From contig JAJXTH010000013.1 in NCBI GenBank assembly GCA_021783995.1, positions 1 through 56,590 of the forward strand: DNA of 56,590 bases, read 5' to 3'. Below are positions 1 through 7,722 of this stretch, piece by piece. The DNA comes from Pseudomonadota bacterium. GTDB lineage: Bacteria; Pseudomonadota; Gammaproteobacteria; Burkholderiales; Gallionellaceae. The translations under genes were made by a program, and so were the position numbers. The notes under the pieces are model-generated. The model saw nothing but the letters and a program-made list of their open reading frames with translations. It was not told where the DNA came from and made no database searches. Each line of letters starts with the position of its first letter. The stretch's first letter is position 1.

Positions 1-69
1 GTGGAGAGATTCGAACTCCCGACATCCTGCTCCCAAAGCAGGCGCGCTACCAGGCTACGCTACACCCCG
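1..69 (-). tRNA. tRNA-Pro (anticodon TGG), 3' end cut by window edge
   Basis: Read on the minus strand, the gene begins CGGGGTGTAGCG at 69 and has a D-arm (AGCCTGGTAGC), an anticodon stem CCTGC/GCAGG and the 7-base loop TTTGGGA, giving anticodon TGG. A T-arm with GTTCGAATC follows. Only the last bases of the acceptor stem and any CCA lie beyond the window start. A strong promoter sits directly upstream at 80-107. Confidence 0.95.
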
Positions 70-79
70 AAGGCTGCGC

Positions 80-107
80 ATTATACAGACACAAACGGCG
101 AAAGCAA
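80..107 (-). promoter_or_regulatory. sigma70-like promoter of tRNA-Pro
   Basis: On the minus strand TTGCTT (107-102) and a perfect TATAAT (85-80) are separated by 16 bp. The expected start of transcription lies a few bases before the tRNA 5' end at 69. The -35 box overlaps a small CGGCG/CGCCG hairpin just after the pgsA stop, so the tRNA has its own promoter between pgsA and itself. Confidence 0.65.
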
Positions 108-115
108 CGCCGATT

Positions 116-682
116 TCATATTTCTTTGAGCCTCTGCATCGCGACCATCAGATAGTAACCCATGGACCACAATGTGAGCAGCGCGGCAAGATAAAGCAGG
201 AGCGAACCAACCTGCTGGCAGTCCACACCGAATGCCTTTTCGTGATAGAGAAGCATCGCGATCGCAAGCATCTGGAAACTGGTCTTGACCTTGCCCAGCA
301 TGGAGACCGCAGTACTCTTGCTTTCCCCCACCTTGGCCATCCATTCGCGCAGCGCGGAGATGGTGATCTCGCGTCCTATGATGATGAAGGCGATGATCGC
401 ATCCGCGCGTTCCAGCTTGACCAGCAGAATCAGCGCTGCGGCCACCATCAGCTTGTCCGCAACGGGATCCAGGAAGGCGCCGAACGCGGAAGACTGGTTC
501 AATCTGCGCGCAAGATACCCATCGAGCCAGTCTGTTGCAGATGCCAGCATGAAAACACCCGTCGCGATTACATTCTTGGAATGCAGGGAGAGCGTGCTGT
601 CTGACAGATAGAAGGCCGCGACGAACACTGGTATGAGGACGATCCTGAACCAGGTAAGCAGATTGGGGATGTTGATCTTCAT
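116..682 (-). CDS. pgsA: CDP-diacylglycerol--glycerol-3-phosphate 3-phosphatidyltransferase
   Basis: The 188-residue integral membrane enzyme joins CDP-diacylglycerol and glycerol-3-phosphate to form phosphatidylglycerol phosphate, the committed step to phosphatidylglycerol and cardiolipin. The CDP-alcohol phosphotransferase signature DG-x2-AR-x8-G-x3-D-x3-D is readable around residues 50-75 (DGYLARR... GAFLDPVADK). Several hydrophobic helices fill the rest. The length is normal for PgsA. It lies 5 bp after uvrC on the same strand, a common proteobacterial uvrC-pgsA arrangement, and is probably cotranscribed with it. The ATG at 682 is the natural start (MKINIPNLLTWFR). Confidence 0.95.
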   Translation of the reverse strand: MKINIPNLLTWFRIVLIPVFVAAFYLSDSTLSLHSKNVIATGVFMLASATDWLDGYLARRLNQSSAFGAFLDPVADKLMVAAALILLVKLERADAIIAFIIIGREITISALREWMAKVGESKSTAVSMLGKVKTSFQMLAIAMLLYHEKAFGVDCQQVGSLLLYLAALLTLWSMGYYLMVAMQRLKEI

Positions 683-687
683 GCCCG

Positions 688-2511
688 TCAGTGTAGCTGC
701 TGATAAATCCTTGTAGCAAGCGATTTGCTGATCCCTTCGACCTGACAGAGCTGCTCTATGCTTGCCTTGGCGACCTCTCGCAAGCCGCCGAAATGGGTCA
801 GCAGGCTACGGCGGCGCTTGCCCCCTATTCCGCTAATCTCCTCGAGACTGGAAGCCGTCCTGCTCTTGCCGCGCCTGGCCCTGTGACCCGTGATCGCAAA
901 GCGATGCGCCTCATCCCTTATCGTCTGTATCAGATGCAGCGCAGGATCGTCAGGGGCCATGCGTTTTGATGTTCCATCCGGAAAGATCAGCTGCTCCATG
1001 CCTGCCTTGCGCTCGACTCCCTTGGCAACACCCACCATCGTCACCGAAATATGCAACTCCTTCATCACTCGCATCGCGCTGTGCAGTTGCCCCAGCCCCC
1101 CGTCTATCAGCAAAAGATCAGGGACTACCCCCTTCCCTTCCGATATCTTCTGATAGCGGCGCATCAAAGCTTGCCTCATCGCCGCATAATCGTCCCCTGC
1201 AGTGATGCCCGTCCCTTCGACTTGGCTCAGGACAGGAATGTTGTAGCGGCGATACTGCGCGGGGCGCATTTCCATGCCGTCGTAAACCACGCAGGATGCG
1301 ACCGTTGCCTCGCCCATGGTATGGCTGATGTCGAAGCATTCGATGCGCGAAAGCGCTTCCATTTCGAGAAAGCTGCGCAACCTGTCCAAACGCAGTCTCT
1401 CCCCCCCCTGCTGCATCAACCGCTGCCCGAGCGCCAGTTCCGCATTGCGCGTTGCCATCTCCAGCCACTGGCGGCGTGCCCCGCTTGATACCTTGATGAT
1501 CCTGACCTGATGTCCTGCCTGTTCGCAGAGCAACCCGGCCAGCGTCTCGTCCTTGCATTCTTGAGCCACTATCAGCAACGGAGGCACCGCGCTATTCAGA
1601 TAATGCTGCGCGATGAAGGCATCGATGATCTCATCTTGAGCAAGGTCTTCCGCATGATCCGGAAAGAAACTCTTGTCCCCGAGATGACGCCCGCCGCGAA
1701 CCATCGCAAGATTCACGCACACGATGCCGCTTTGCATTGCAAGCACGATGATGTCGGCATCGGTCGTCCCTCCTGTGGATTCGACGAACTGCTTCTGTTG
1801 CACGACATGCAGCGCGCGCAATTGATCACGCAAGACGGCGGCCTGCTCGTATTGTTCTGCTTTGGCAGCCTCATCCATCGCGCCTTGCAGCATGCGCTCG
1901 ACTTCCTGGTGCTTACCTTCCAGAAGCAGTTGTGCGCGCTGCACATCAGAACGGTAATCCTGTTCCGAAATCAGACCGACGCAGGGCGCAGTGCAACGAT
2001 TGATCTGGTGCAGAAGACAGGGGCGCGTGCGGTTCTTAAACACGCTCTCCTCGCAGGTGCGCAACCGGAATATCTTCTGCAGCAGCGCGATCGACTCCTT
2101 GGCCGCATAGGCATTCGGATAAGGTCCGAAATGCAGATGCTGCCTGTTTGGCGAACCGCGAAAATAAGACAGCCTCGGAAACTGCTCTCCTGTCAGGACG
2201 ATATAAGGATAGGACTTGTCGTCGCGGAACAGGATGTTGTAGCGCGGCTTCAACGACTTGATCAGGTTGTTCTCGAGCAGCAGCGCCTCGGCCTCGGAAC
2301 GCGTCACCGTGGTCTCTATTCTGGCGATGTGCGAGACCATCATGCGGATGCGCGGCGAGACATGACTCTTCTGAAAATACGACGACACGCGCTTCTTCAG
2401 CTGATTGGCCTTGCCGACATAGAGCACCACGCCCTCTGCATCGTAGTAGCGGTAGACGCCGGGCAGCAAGGGCAGGCTGTCCAGGATGGGCTTGGGATCA
2501 AACTTTTCCAA
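688..2511 (-). CDS. uvrC: Excinuclease ABC subunit C
   Basis: UvrC (607 residues) makes both incisions in nucleotide excision repair. The order is a GIY-YIG nuclease (residues ~15-95, LPGVYRYY...LYVGKA), a cysteine cluster (~150-175), a UVR motif (~205-240), an RNase H-like C-terminal nuclease (CFDISH near 390 and LLIDGG near 470) and two helix-hairpin-helix motifs at the end (ISGIGGKRR, VEGISKSLA). The only usable start in frame is a TTG at 2511. It lies inside the 3' end of the upstream glycosylase gene (14-bp overlap), so translation is probably coupled. No clear Shine-Dalgarno is visible. Confidence 0.95.
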   Translation of the reverse strand: MEKFDPKPILDSLPLLPGVYRYYDAEGVVLYVGKANQLKKRVSSYFQKSHVSPRIRMMVSHIARIETTVTRSEAEALLLENNLIKSLKPRYNILFRDDKSYPYIVLTGEQFPRLSYFRGSPNRQHLHFGPYPNAYAAKESIALLQKIFRLRTCEESVFKNRTRPCLLHQINRCTAPCVGLISEQDYRSDVQRAQLLLEGKHQEVERMLQGAMDEAAKAEQYEQAAVLRDQLRALHVVQQKQFVESTGGTTDADIIVLAMQSGIVCVNLAMVRGGRHLGDKSFFPDHAEDLAQDEIIDAFIAQHYLNSAVPPLLIVAQECKDETLAGLLCEQAGHQVRIIKVSSGARRQWLEMATRNAELALGQRLMQQGGERLRLDRLRSFLEMEALSRIECFDISHTMGEATVASCVVYDGMEMRPAQYRRYNIPVLSQVEGTGITAGDDYAAMRQALMRRYQKISEGKGVVPDLLLIDGGLGQLHSAMRVMKELHISVTMVGVAKGVERKAGMEQLIFPDGTSKRMAPDDPALHLIQTIRDEAHRFAITGHRARRGKSRTASSLEEISGIGGKRRRSLLTHFGGLREVAKASIEQLCQVEGISKSLATRIYQQLH

Positions 2512-3136
2512 GATGCGATGCGATGGAAGCGACCACGGAATCGAACATCTCCGTGGTCAGTCTCCTGGTCTGTGTGTTGTAACGGCTGCAGTGGTAACTG
2601 TCGAAAAGCGTGACATCACTGGCAAGACAATGCCTTGCCCCGTGTGAGAATGCGTAATCGGCCTTGCGCAGTCTGAGCGAGGCTAGCACAGCCTGGTGGG
2701 CGATCGTACCCAGCGCCAGCACCGCCCTGGGCAGCACCGCGAGCTCATCCGCAAGATAATCGTTGCAAGCCTTGATCTCGGCAGGCAATGGCTTGTTTTG
2801 CGGCGGCAGGCAGCGCACTGCGTTGGCGATGCGGCAATCAACAAGCCTGAGATCCTGATTGGCATTGCCATCGGCACCGAGAGGATCGGGAGAACTTGCA
2901 AAGCCATGCTTGTAAAGGGTTCCGTAGAGCAGACTTCCCGCATAGTCTCCCGTGAAGGGGCGGCCCGTGCGATTCGCGCCATGCATGCCGGGAGCCAACC
3001 CCACAATCAGAAGCCGGCTTTCCTCATCGCCGAAAGAGGCCACTGGGCGTGCGTGATATTCAGGATGCTCTGCTCCCACTTCGTCTAAAAAACCGGCCAG
3101 TCGGTCGCAGCGTCGGCAATCCTGAGAAAAACCCAT
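2498..3136 (-). CDS. Uracil-DNA glycosylase, family 5 (UDGb type)
   Basis: A 212-residue base-excision repair enzyme. The family-5 active-site stretch GLAPGMHGANRTGRPFTGD (about residues 45-63) and the C-terminal DSYHCSRYNTQT loop are both clear. Cysteines near the N-terminus (CRRC) fit the Fe-S cluster of this family. I prefer the ATG at 3136 (MGFSQDC), which lies 1 bp after the stop of the upstream gene, over an ATG eight codons earlier that would overlap it. The gene overlaps uvrC, so two DNA-repair genes are coupled. In the YHCSRYN loop a Cys stands where I would expect Pro. Confidence 0.85.
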   Translation of the reverse strand: MGFSQDCRRCDRLAGFLDEVGAEHPEYHARPVASFGDEESRLLIVGLAPGMHGANRTGRPFTGDYAGSLLYGTLYKHGFASSPDPLGADGNANQDLRLVDCRIANAVRCLPPQNKPLPAEIKACNDYLADELAVLPRAVLALGTIAHQAVLASLRLRKADYAFSHGARHCLASDVTLFDSYHCSRYNTQTRRLTTEMFDSVVASIASHLGKV

Positions 3137-3137
3137 G

Positions 3138-5255
3138 CTACTTTCCGAAGACGCCCGCATAGCGCAATCCGAAAAAAGCGATCAGCGCTGCCAGCACCAG
3201 AACGTAATACGGCCACACCGGTCTCTTCTCGGCATAGGGGTCCGTCAACGCGCGATGCGCGCCTTCCGGCAACACGGCCATGCCAGTCAGCGATGTGCCG
3301 AAGGGAATGTTGATGCGGGCGCGCGCATTCACCGCCCAGCCGTTCGCATCCAGTATGGGCGCCAGATTCCTGCGTTTCAGCTTGAACCAGGCAAGTATCA
3401 TCGCGGGTCCAGAAATCAGAAGCAGGAGCCCCAGAAGTGCGATCGGGATCTGCCAGAATTTCAGGCTCAATACGCCACCTATGACGGATGCGAGGATTCC
3501 GCCTATCGCGCCTATCGCAAGCCCGATGGCTGCGAATATGCCGGCGAACTTGCCGACATCGAAAGGGGGCTTGGGAGGCTGAGGATTCACGACTTCCTTG
3601 CCGTTCTCGACCACCGTCTTGATCATCTGACTTTCTGCCGAACTCGCACGCGTTGCGGCGAACTTCTGCAGCCCGTCGCTGATCGCCCTGGAAAGCTTCT
3701 TGTAGGGTGACCAGAATGCCTGGCGTATGCTGATCGGATTGTCGATGATGCGAACGACCACTGCATCCCAATCGCAGCCTTTCCTGTCGTAGAACACGCC
3801 GTTTCGGCCAACCATCAGGTAATCCGAATCCCCTGCAGTGAAGGCAGTCGCGATGTTCATCTTTTCTGTGCCTCGCACGCATTCGCAGTACACGAGACAA
3901 ATGCCGCTCATCGCAGCAAATGCAGCATGCTTGGCCACCTCCTCGACCCTGACCGTCAGATCGCAGCTGCGACCGTCGAGGTAGAGTGTGCCAACCTGAA
4001 AGATGCCCTTGTCACGGCCGGTATAGAAATTGCGGAAAGATACGAAGTTGTTGAGCAGCAGGAACAGGTCACGCTTGTATCGCAACAGGCGTTCCACGGA
4101 ATGGATCGAATTGACTTCGGCTTCGACCGCCTTATCCTTGTCGATCAGGGTCTCGATCTCGGCCTTGCGGCCCGCATTCAGGATTTCGCGCATTCGGGCT
4201 ATGCCAAGACCCGAGACATTGCCTGCCGGCTTTTCCTTTTGCCAGGCCTCATAGGGTGCGAGCTTCCCGCAAAGCGCGCGCCATTCCTCTGCCGTCAGGT
4301 TTTCCTTCTTCCCCAGGATGGGTGATATCGCCTTTGCATTCAGCGCATCCAGCCTCTGCTGCCAGGCGGGATTGATGCCCTTCGTCAATGGCAATGGCTG
4401 ATCTGCAACGATGAAGGCCAGCGGCAGACTCGCCACTTCCTCGCTGCTTGCGGAAAGGCTCTGGGCGGCCAGGTGCTGATAGTCTTCCACCGAGCGGCTT
4501 AACGGCAATGCGGCGCGCGCATCGAAGGCTGCCAACTGGCAGCGGGTAAAATAGTCGCCGACCTTGTCCTTGATCGCAGCATATGCATCGGCCGCCTCAT
4601 CTGTCTTCTCGCCGAGCGGCAATACCATGGGATCGGACTCCCCTTTCGCATACCAGTCAGAATAATTCTGCGCTTCCGCAAAAAACCTGTCGGATATCTC
4701 GCGGCTGATGCCCTGTTCACCGCTCCTGTCTGCAAGCGAACCTGAACACTTGATGATGTCTTCCAGCACCGCGCGCAAACTCTCGTCATTTACCTGCAAG
4801 GGTGCGACCACGCCATCACCGTTGAATTCCCAGCTTGCAACGATCTTCTCGATGTCATCCATGTCCGACATGGATATCTCTTCTGCATCCGGCTTGCCCA
4901 GGCTCTTCAGGATATGGCGTGCAGAAGAAAGCAGCGCCTTTCCCTCCTCCGATTCCCTGTCTATGTCGGACAGCGACAAACTGCCATTCCCCTTCACCAG
5001 CAGATCGACATCCTTTAACCTGGTTGTCGCCCATTCGATGGCGGCCAGCACCTCGCCCGCGCGTACTCGCCCGTCGGAATCTGCATCGATCATGTCCAGC
5101 GTTTTCGGATCGAATTCAATGCCGCGCGTGGGACAGCTCAAAGCGACCCACAGCTTCTGGTTCAGATCCTTGAGACAGGCCAGATCCTCCCCGGTATCGA
5201 GCTGCACCTGATCGAAACCGCCTGCACGAAAAAAATTCCATGTATGCTGAGCCAT
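3138..5255 (-). CDS. EF-hand-like, C-terminally membrane-anchored protein of unknown function
   Basis: A 705-residue protein I cannot assign to a characterised family. Near residue 60 is a calcium-loop-like stretch, DADSDGRVRAGEV, typical of an EF-hand; a second weaker one (WEFNGDGVV) lies near 150. The middle is soluble and helical. Around residues 560-625 come two hydrophobic segments with many Gly/Ala/Ile residues, and a last one covers ~685-702, so the large N-terminal part is held at the membrane. The ATG at 5255 (MAQHTW) has a good AAGGA six bases upstream; the longer reading uses a TTG. It is followed 1 bp later by the glycosylase gene. Confidence 0.75.
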   Translation of the reverse strand: MAQHTWNFFRAGGFDQVQLDTGEDLACLKDLNQKLWVALSCPTRGIEFDPKTLDMIDADSDGRVRAGEVLAAIEWATTRLKDVDLLVKGNGSLSLSDIDRESEEGKALLSSARHILKSLGKPDAEEISMSDMDDIEKIVASWEFNGDGVVAPLQVNDESLRAVLEDIIKCSGSLADRSGEQGISREISDRFFAEAQNYSDWYAKGESDPMVLPLGEKTDEAADAYAAIKDKVGDYFTRCQLAAFDARAALPLSRSVEDYQHLAAQSLSASSEEVASLPLAFIVADQPLPLTKGINPAWQQRLDALNAKAISPILGKKENLTAEEWRALCGKLAPYEAWQKEKPAGNVSGLGIARMREILNAGRKAEIETLIDKDKAVEAEVNSIHSVERLLRYKRDLFLLLNNFVSFRNFYTGRDKGIFQVGTLYLDGRSCDLTVRVEEVAKHAAFAAMSGICLVYCECVRGTEKMNIATAFTAGDSDYLMVGRNGVFYDRKGCDWDAVVVRIIDNPISIRQAFWSPYKKLSRAISDGLQKFAATRASSAESQMIKTVVENGKEVVNPQPPKPPFDVGKFAGIFAAIGLAIGAIGGILASVIGGVLSLKFWQIPIALLGLLLLISGPAMILAWFKLKRRNLAPILDANGWAVNARARINIPFGTSLTGMAVLPEGAHRALTDPYAEKRPVWPYYVLVLAALIAFFGLRYAGVFGK

Positions 5256-5273
5256 GTTTTTCCTTGTTAACAA

Positions 5274-5316
5274 CCCTCGCCTAAAGGCGAGGGATTTACG
5301 GATTCCCTACGGGGAA
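5274..5316. repeat. two tandem perfect hairpins between rlmJ and the EF-hand gene
   Basis: CCCTCGCC-TAAA-GGCGAGGG (5274-5293) is a perfect 8-bp stem with a 4-base loop. Nine bases on, TTCCC-TACG-GGGAA (5303-5316) is a second perfect stem. No T-run follows on either strand, so a simple terminator is unlikely. The first hairpin resembles the stem-loop ends of IS200/IS605-type elements or REP sequences, but no transposase is near. It lies only 18 bp before the ATG at 5255. Confidence 0.5.
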
Positions 5317-5325
5317 CTTTAAAAA

Positions 5326-6168
5326 TCACGCATCAGTCTTCTGCTCCAGCACAAAAGAAGCGCTGGCATCCTGCCCCAGAATCTTCACCAGATAAGGCAT
5401 CACCTGCTGCAATGTCGCATGCAGATTCCAGGGAGGATTGAGCACGAACATGCCGCTGCCATGCATGCCAAAACCCTCATCGCTCTCATTTTGCACCTTG
5501 AGCGACACATCAAGCCAGGACTTCACGGGAAGCTGCTTCAACTGTTCCGGCAGTTGCCCCGCTTCCACGCGCTGAAGCCTGGGATACCAGACCGCATAGA
5601 TGCCACTGGGGAAGCGCTTCAATCCTTCCTTCAGCGCTGACACCACGCGCCGGTAATCCTCCTTGTCCTCATAAGGCGGGTCCATCAGCACCAGGGCCCG
5701 GCGAGGTGGCGGAGGAAGCAGCGCCTTGAGCGCTGAAAATCCGTCGCTGCGCTGGATCAATGCCCCCATCCCGCTGAAATTTTCAGTAAGCGACTCGCTG
5801 TCACTCGGATGCATTTCGAAGAGCCTCATCCTGTCCTGGTCGCGCATCATCTTCTGCGCGAAAAACGGAGATCCCGGATACAACCTCATCTGCCCGTCCG
5901 GATTGAATTCCTTGACGAGCCTGACATAATCTTCGAGCGGCCCCGGCAGATCATCGCGATTCCACAGGCGCGCAATGCCAGTTTCGTATTCGGCATTTTG
6001 CAAGGCATAGCCGCGATCCAGTTCGTAGCAGCCTGCGCCCGCGTGCGTGTCGATATACCAGTACGCCTTGTCCTTTTTCGCAAGATAACCAAGCAGCTCT
6101 ACCTCTACGAAGTGCTTCAGCACATCGGCGTGATTGCCGGCATGAAACGCGTGGCGGTAGCTCAGCAT
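5326..6168 (-). CDS. rlmJ: 23S rRNA (adenine(2030)-N6)-methyltransferase
   Basis: RlmJ (280 residues, normal length) methylates A2030 of 23S rRNA using S-adenosylmethionine. The family start MLSYRHAFHAGNHADVLKH is unmistakable. A SAM-binding acidic loop (IDTHAGAGCYEL, ~39-50) and the catalytic DPPY motif of N6-adenine methylases (LMDPPYEDKEDY, ~163-174) are present. It stands alone, 67 bp after the DUF455 gene, on the same strand. Confidence 0.95.
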   Translation of the reverse strand: MLSYRHAFHAGNHADVLKHFVEVELLGYLAKKDKAYWYIDTHAGAGCYELDRGYALQNAEYETGIARLWNRDDLPGPLEDYVRLVKEFNPDGQMRLYPGSPFFAQKMMRDQDRMRLFEMHPSDSESLTENFSGMGALIQRSDGFSALKALLPPPPRRALVLMDPPYEDKEDYRRVVSALKEGLKRFPSGIYAVWYPRLQRVEAGQLPEQLKQLPVKSWLDVSLKVQNESDEGFGMHGSGMFVLNPPWNLHATLQQVMPYLVKILGQDASASFVLEQKTDA

Positions 6169-6235
6169 GAAATTTCGATCTTTAGGTAATGCTTAATTGT
6201 GCCATGTTCATGGCGCATACACCACAGCCTCAGCG

Positions 6236-7078
6236 CTAATTAGCCATGGCATCAAGTTCCTTCTCACTGAACCCGGCAAGTCGCCTCGCATCCAGATTGA
6301 ATGGGCCGTGCAATGGCATCACGCCATATCTTCGGGCCAGCGCTGCATAAGCCTCCACAGGATCGAGCCCGCGTTCGCTGCATAGATGACCATACCAGCG
6401 GTTGCCTATCGCGACATGGCCTATTTCGTCCTGCAGGATGACGTCCAGAATCTTTGCCGCATTCACATCCCCTGCCTGCAGAAGCCTGGCGCGCATTGCC
6501 GGCACTGCGTCCAGCCCCCTCGCCTCCAGGGTGCGCGGCACCAGTGCCATGCGCGCAAGCAGATCATCTTTCGTCTTCTCGGCCATCTCCCAAAGGCCGT
6601 TGTGCGCCACAAAATCGCCATAACGATAGCCCATGCCCTGCAGATGATTTGATAAAAGAGAGAAATGCAGCGCTTCCTCATGGGCCACGCGCAGCCAGTC
6701 ACCATAATATTCTTCAGTCATGCCGGCAAAGCGCCAGATCGCATCCAGCGCGAGATTGATCGCGTTGAATTCGATGTGCACCAGCGCATGGATCAATGCA
6801 GCCCGTCCCTCAACCGTGTTCATCGCACGGCGCTTCACATCGCGCGGCGAAACAAGAATCGGCCTCTCAGGACACCCCGGGATGGGCAATGAGGGAACCA
6901 GGATGGCCTGGCAGTCCAGCTCAATACCAGATATACCGTTTTTTGACAGAAGGCGCACGCCTTGCACCTTGCGCACGGCATCCCTCTCGGATAGCAGATT
7001 CAACGCAGTCGCTCTCAACTCACTGAGCCTATCACGCTCAAACAAAGTCTCCCGAAATTCGAACACCCGTTTCCCCAT
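6236..7078 (-). CDS. DUF455 family ferritin-like protein
   Basis: A protein of about 280 residues of the DUF455 family, a helical ferritin-like fold of unproven role. The putative di-metal ligands can be read in paired motifs: HIEFNAINLALD (~107), AHEEALHF (~136) and QDEIGHVAIG (~218). The start is chosen at MGKRVFEF (7078); an in-frame ATG four codons earlier (7090) is possible. Neither start has a strong ribosome-binding site. The family's substrate is unknown and I do not assign one. Confidence 0.8.
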   Translation of the reverse strand: MGKRVFEFRETLFERDRLSELRATALNLLSERDAVRKVQGVRLLSKNGISGIELDCQAILVPSLPIPGCPERPILVSPRDVKRRAMNTVEGRAALIHALVHIEFNAINLALDAIWRFAGMTEEYYGDWLRVAHEEALHFSLLSNHLQGMGYRYGDFVAHNGLWEMAEKTKDDLLARMALVPRTLEARGLDAVPAMRARLLQAGDVNAAKILDVILQDEIGHVAIGNRWYGHLCSERGLDPVEAYAALARRYGVMPLHGPFNLDARRLAGFSEKELDAMAN

Positions 7079-7390
7079 TCTGAAACACAATGCCGTGAAT
7101 GTAAGGCATTCGGGCCTGCTTCAGCAATCAATACAGGCATCCAGCCCCGCGAAGAATCAGAATAACCTAATACAATACAATATGTTATTGAATATTTCCG
7201 CGCGCAGCCCCAGATGAAACTTTTCCCATTACAGGCCGACCATGAAATCTTCCGGGTCTGATGCGCCATAAACGCCGAAAAAAATTCAATATTATTCACG
7301 CTTGGGCTATTCAGTTTGTCGCAGTTGAGTGTTAGACTTTGTTTGCTGTAACGCGCAGCCATTTATTTCGCTAATAACGGAGAGAGACAC
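7079..7390. other. intergenic region between DUF455 and HU genes
   Basis: About 310 bp, noticeably AT-rich in its middle (7165-7200), between divergent genes. It must hold the promoters of both. I see a 6-bp inverted repeat AATGCC/GGCATT at 7089-7110 and, for HU, only weak promoter candidates (for example TTGTTT, then TTTATT 17 bp later, near 7340-7365). No convincing gene or RNA was found. Confidence 0.5.
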
Positions 7391-7678
7391 ATGAACAGAA
7401 AAGAACTGATTGATGCTTTGGCCACCAAGACCGGCAGCACGAAAGTCGCCGCAGAGAACAATCTCGCAGCGCTGATCGAAGTCATCGGTGCAACGCTGGC
7501 TAAAGGAGAGAGCATCGCTCTCGTGGGTTTCGGCACCTTTGAAGTGCGCAAGCGCGCAGCCCGAGTAGGCCGCAACCCGAAGACAGGCGCAGAGCTGAAA
7601 ATCAAGGCTTCCAAGACACCTGCTTTCAAGCCGGGTGCGACCCTGAAGGCTGCCGTCAACGGCGCAAAGAAGAAGTAA
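7391..7678 (+). CDS. hupB: DNA-binding protein HU
   Basis: A 95-residue nucleoid protein of the HU/IHF family that bends and compacts DNA as a dimer. The start MNRKELIDALATKTG, the central GFGTFEVRKRAAR and the DNA-binding arm RNPKTGAELKI are typical of HU rather than IHF. The C-terminus ends in AAVNGAKKK. A good Shine-Dalgarno (GGAGAGA) precedes the ATG. The gene is monocistronic, with a hairpin directly after its stop. Whether it is the HU-alpha or HU-beta type cannot be decided here. Confidence 0.95.
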   Translation: MNRKELIDALATKTGSTKVAAENNLAALIEVIGATLAKGESIALVGFGTFEVRKRAARVGRNPKTGAELKIKASKTPAFKPGATLKAAVNGAKKK

Positions 7679-7686
7679 GTTTCAAC

Positions 7687-7707
7687 GCGCCAGCCAGGAG
7701 CTGGCGC
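7687..7707. terminator. hairpin between convergent hupB and malQ
   Basis: GCGCCAGC-CAGGA-GCTGGCGC is a perfect 8-bp GC-rich stem nine bases after the hupB stop and 16 bases before the malQ stop. There is no T-run on either strand, so it is at best a weak intrinsic terminator or an mRNA-stabilising 3' stem for both genes. Confidence 0.45.
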
Positions 7708-7722
7708 ATCCCCCTCCATCTG

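Noticed and set aside
7687-7707. hupB/malQ hairpin as a strong rho-independent terminator
   Set aside because: The stem is perfect but neither strand has a following T-run; it is listed only as a weak or stabilising hairpin.
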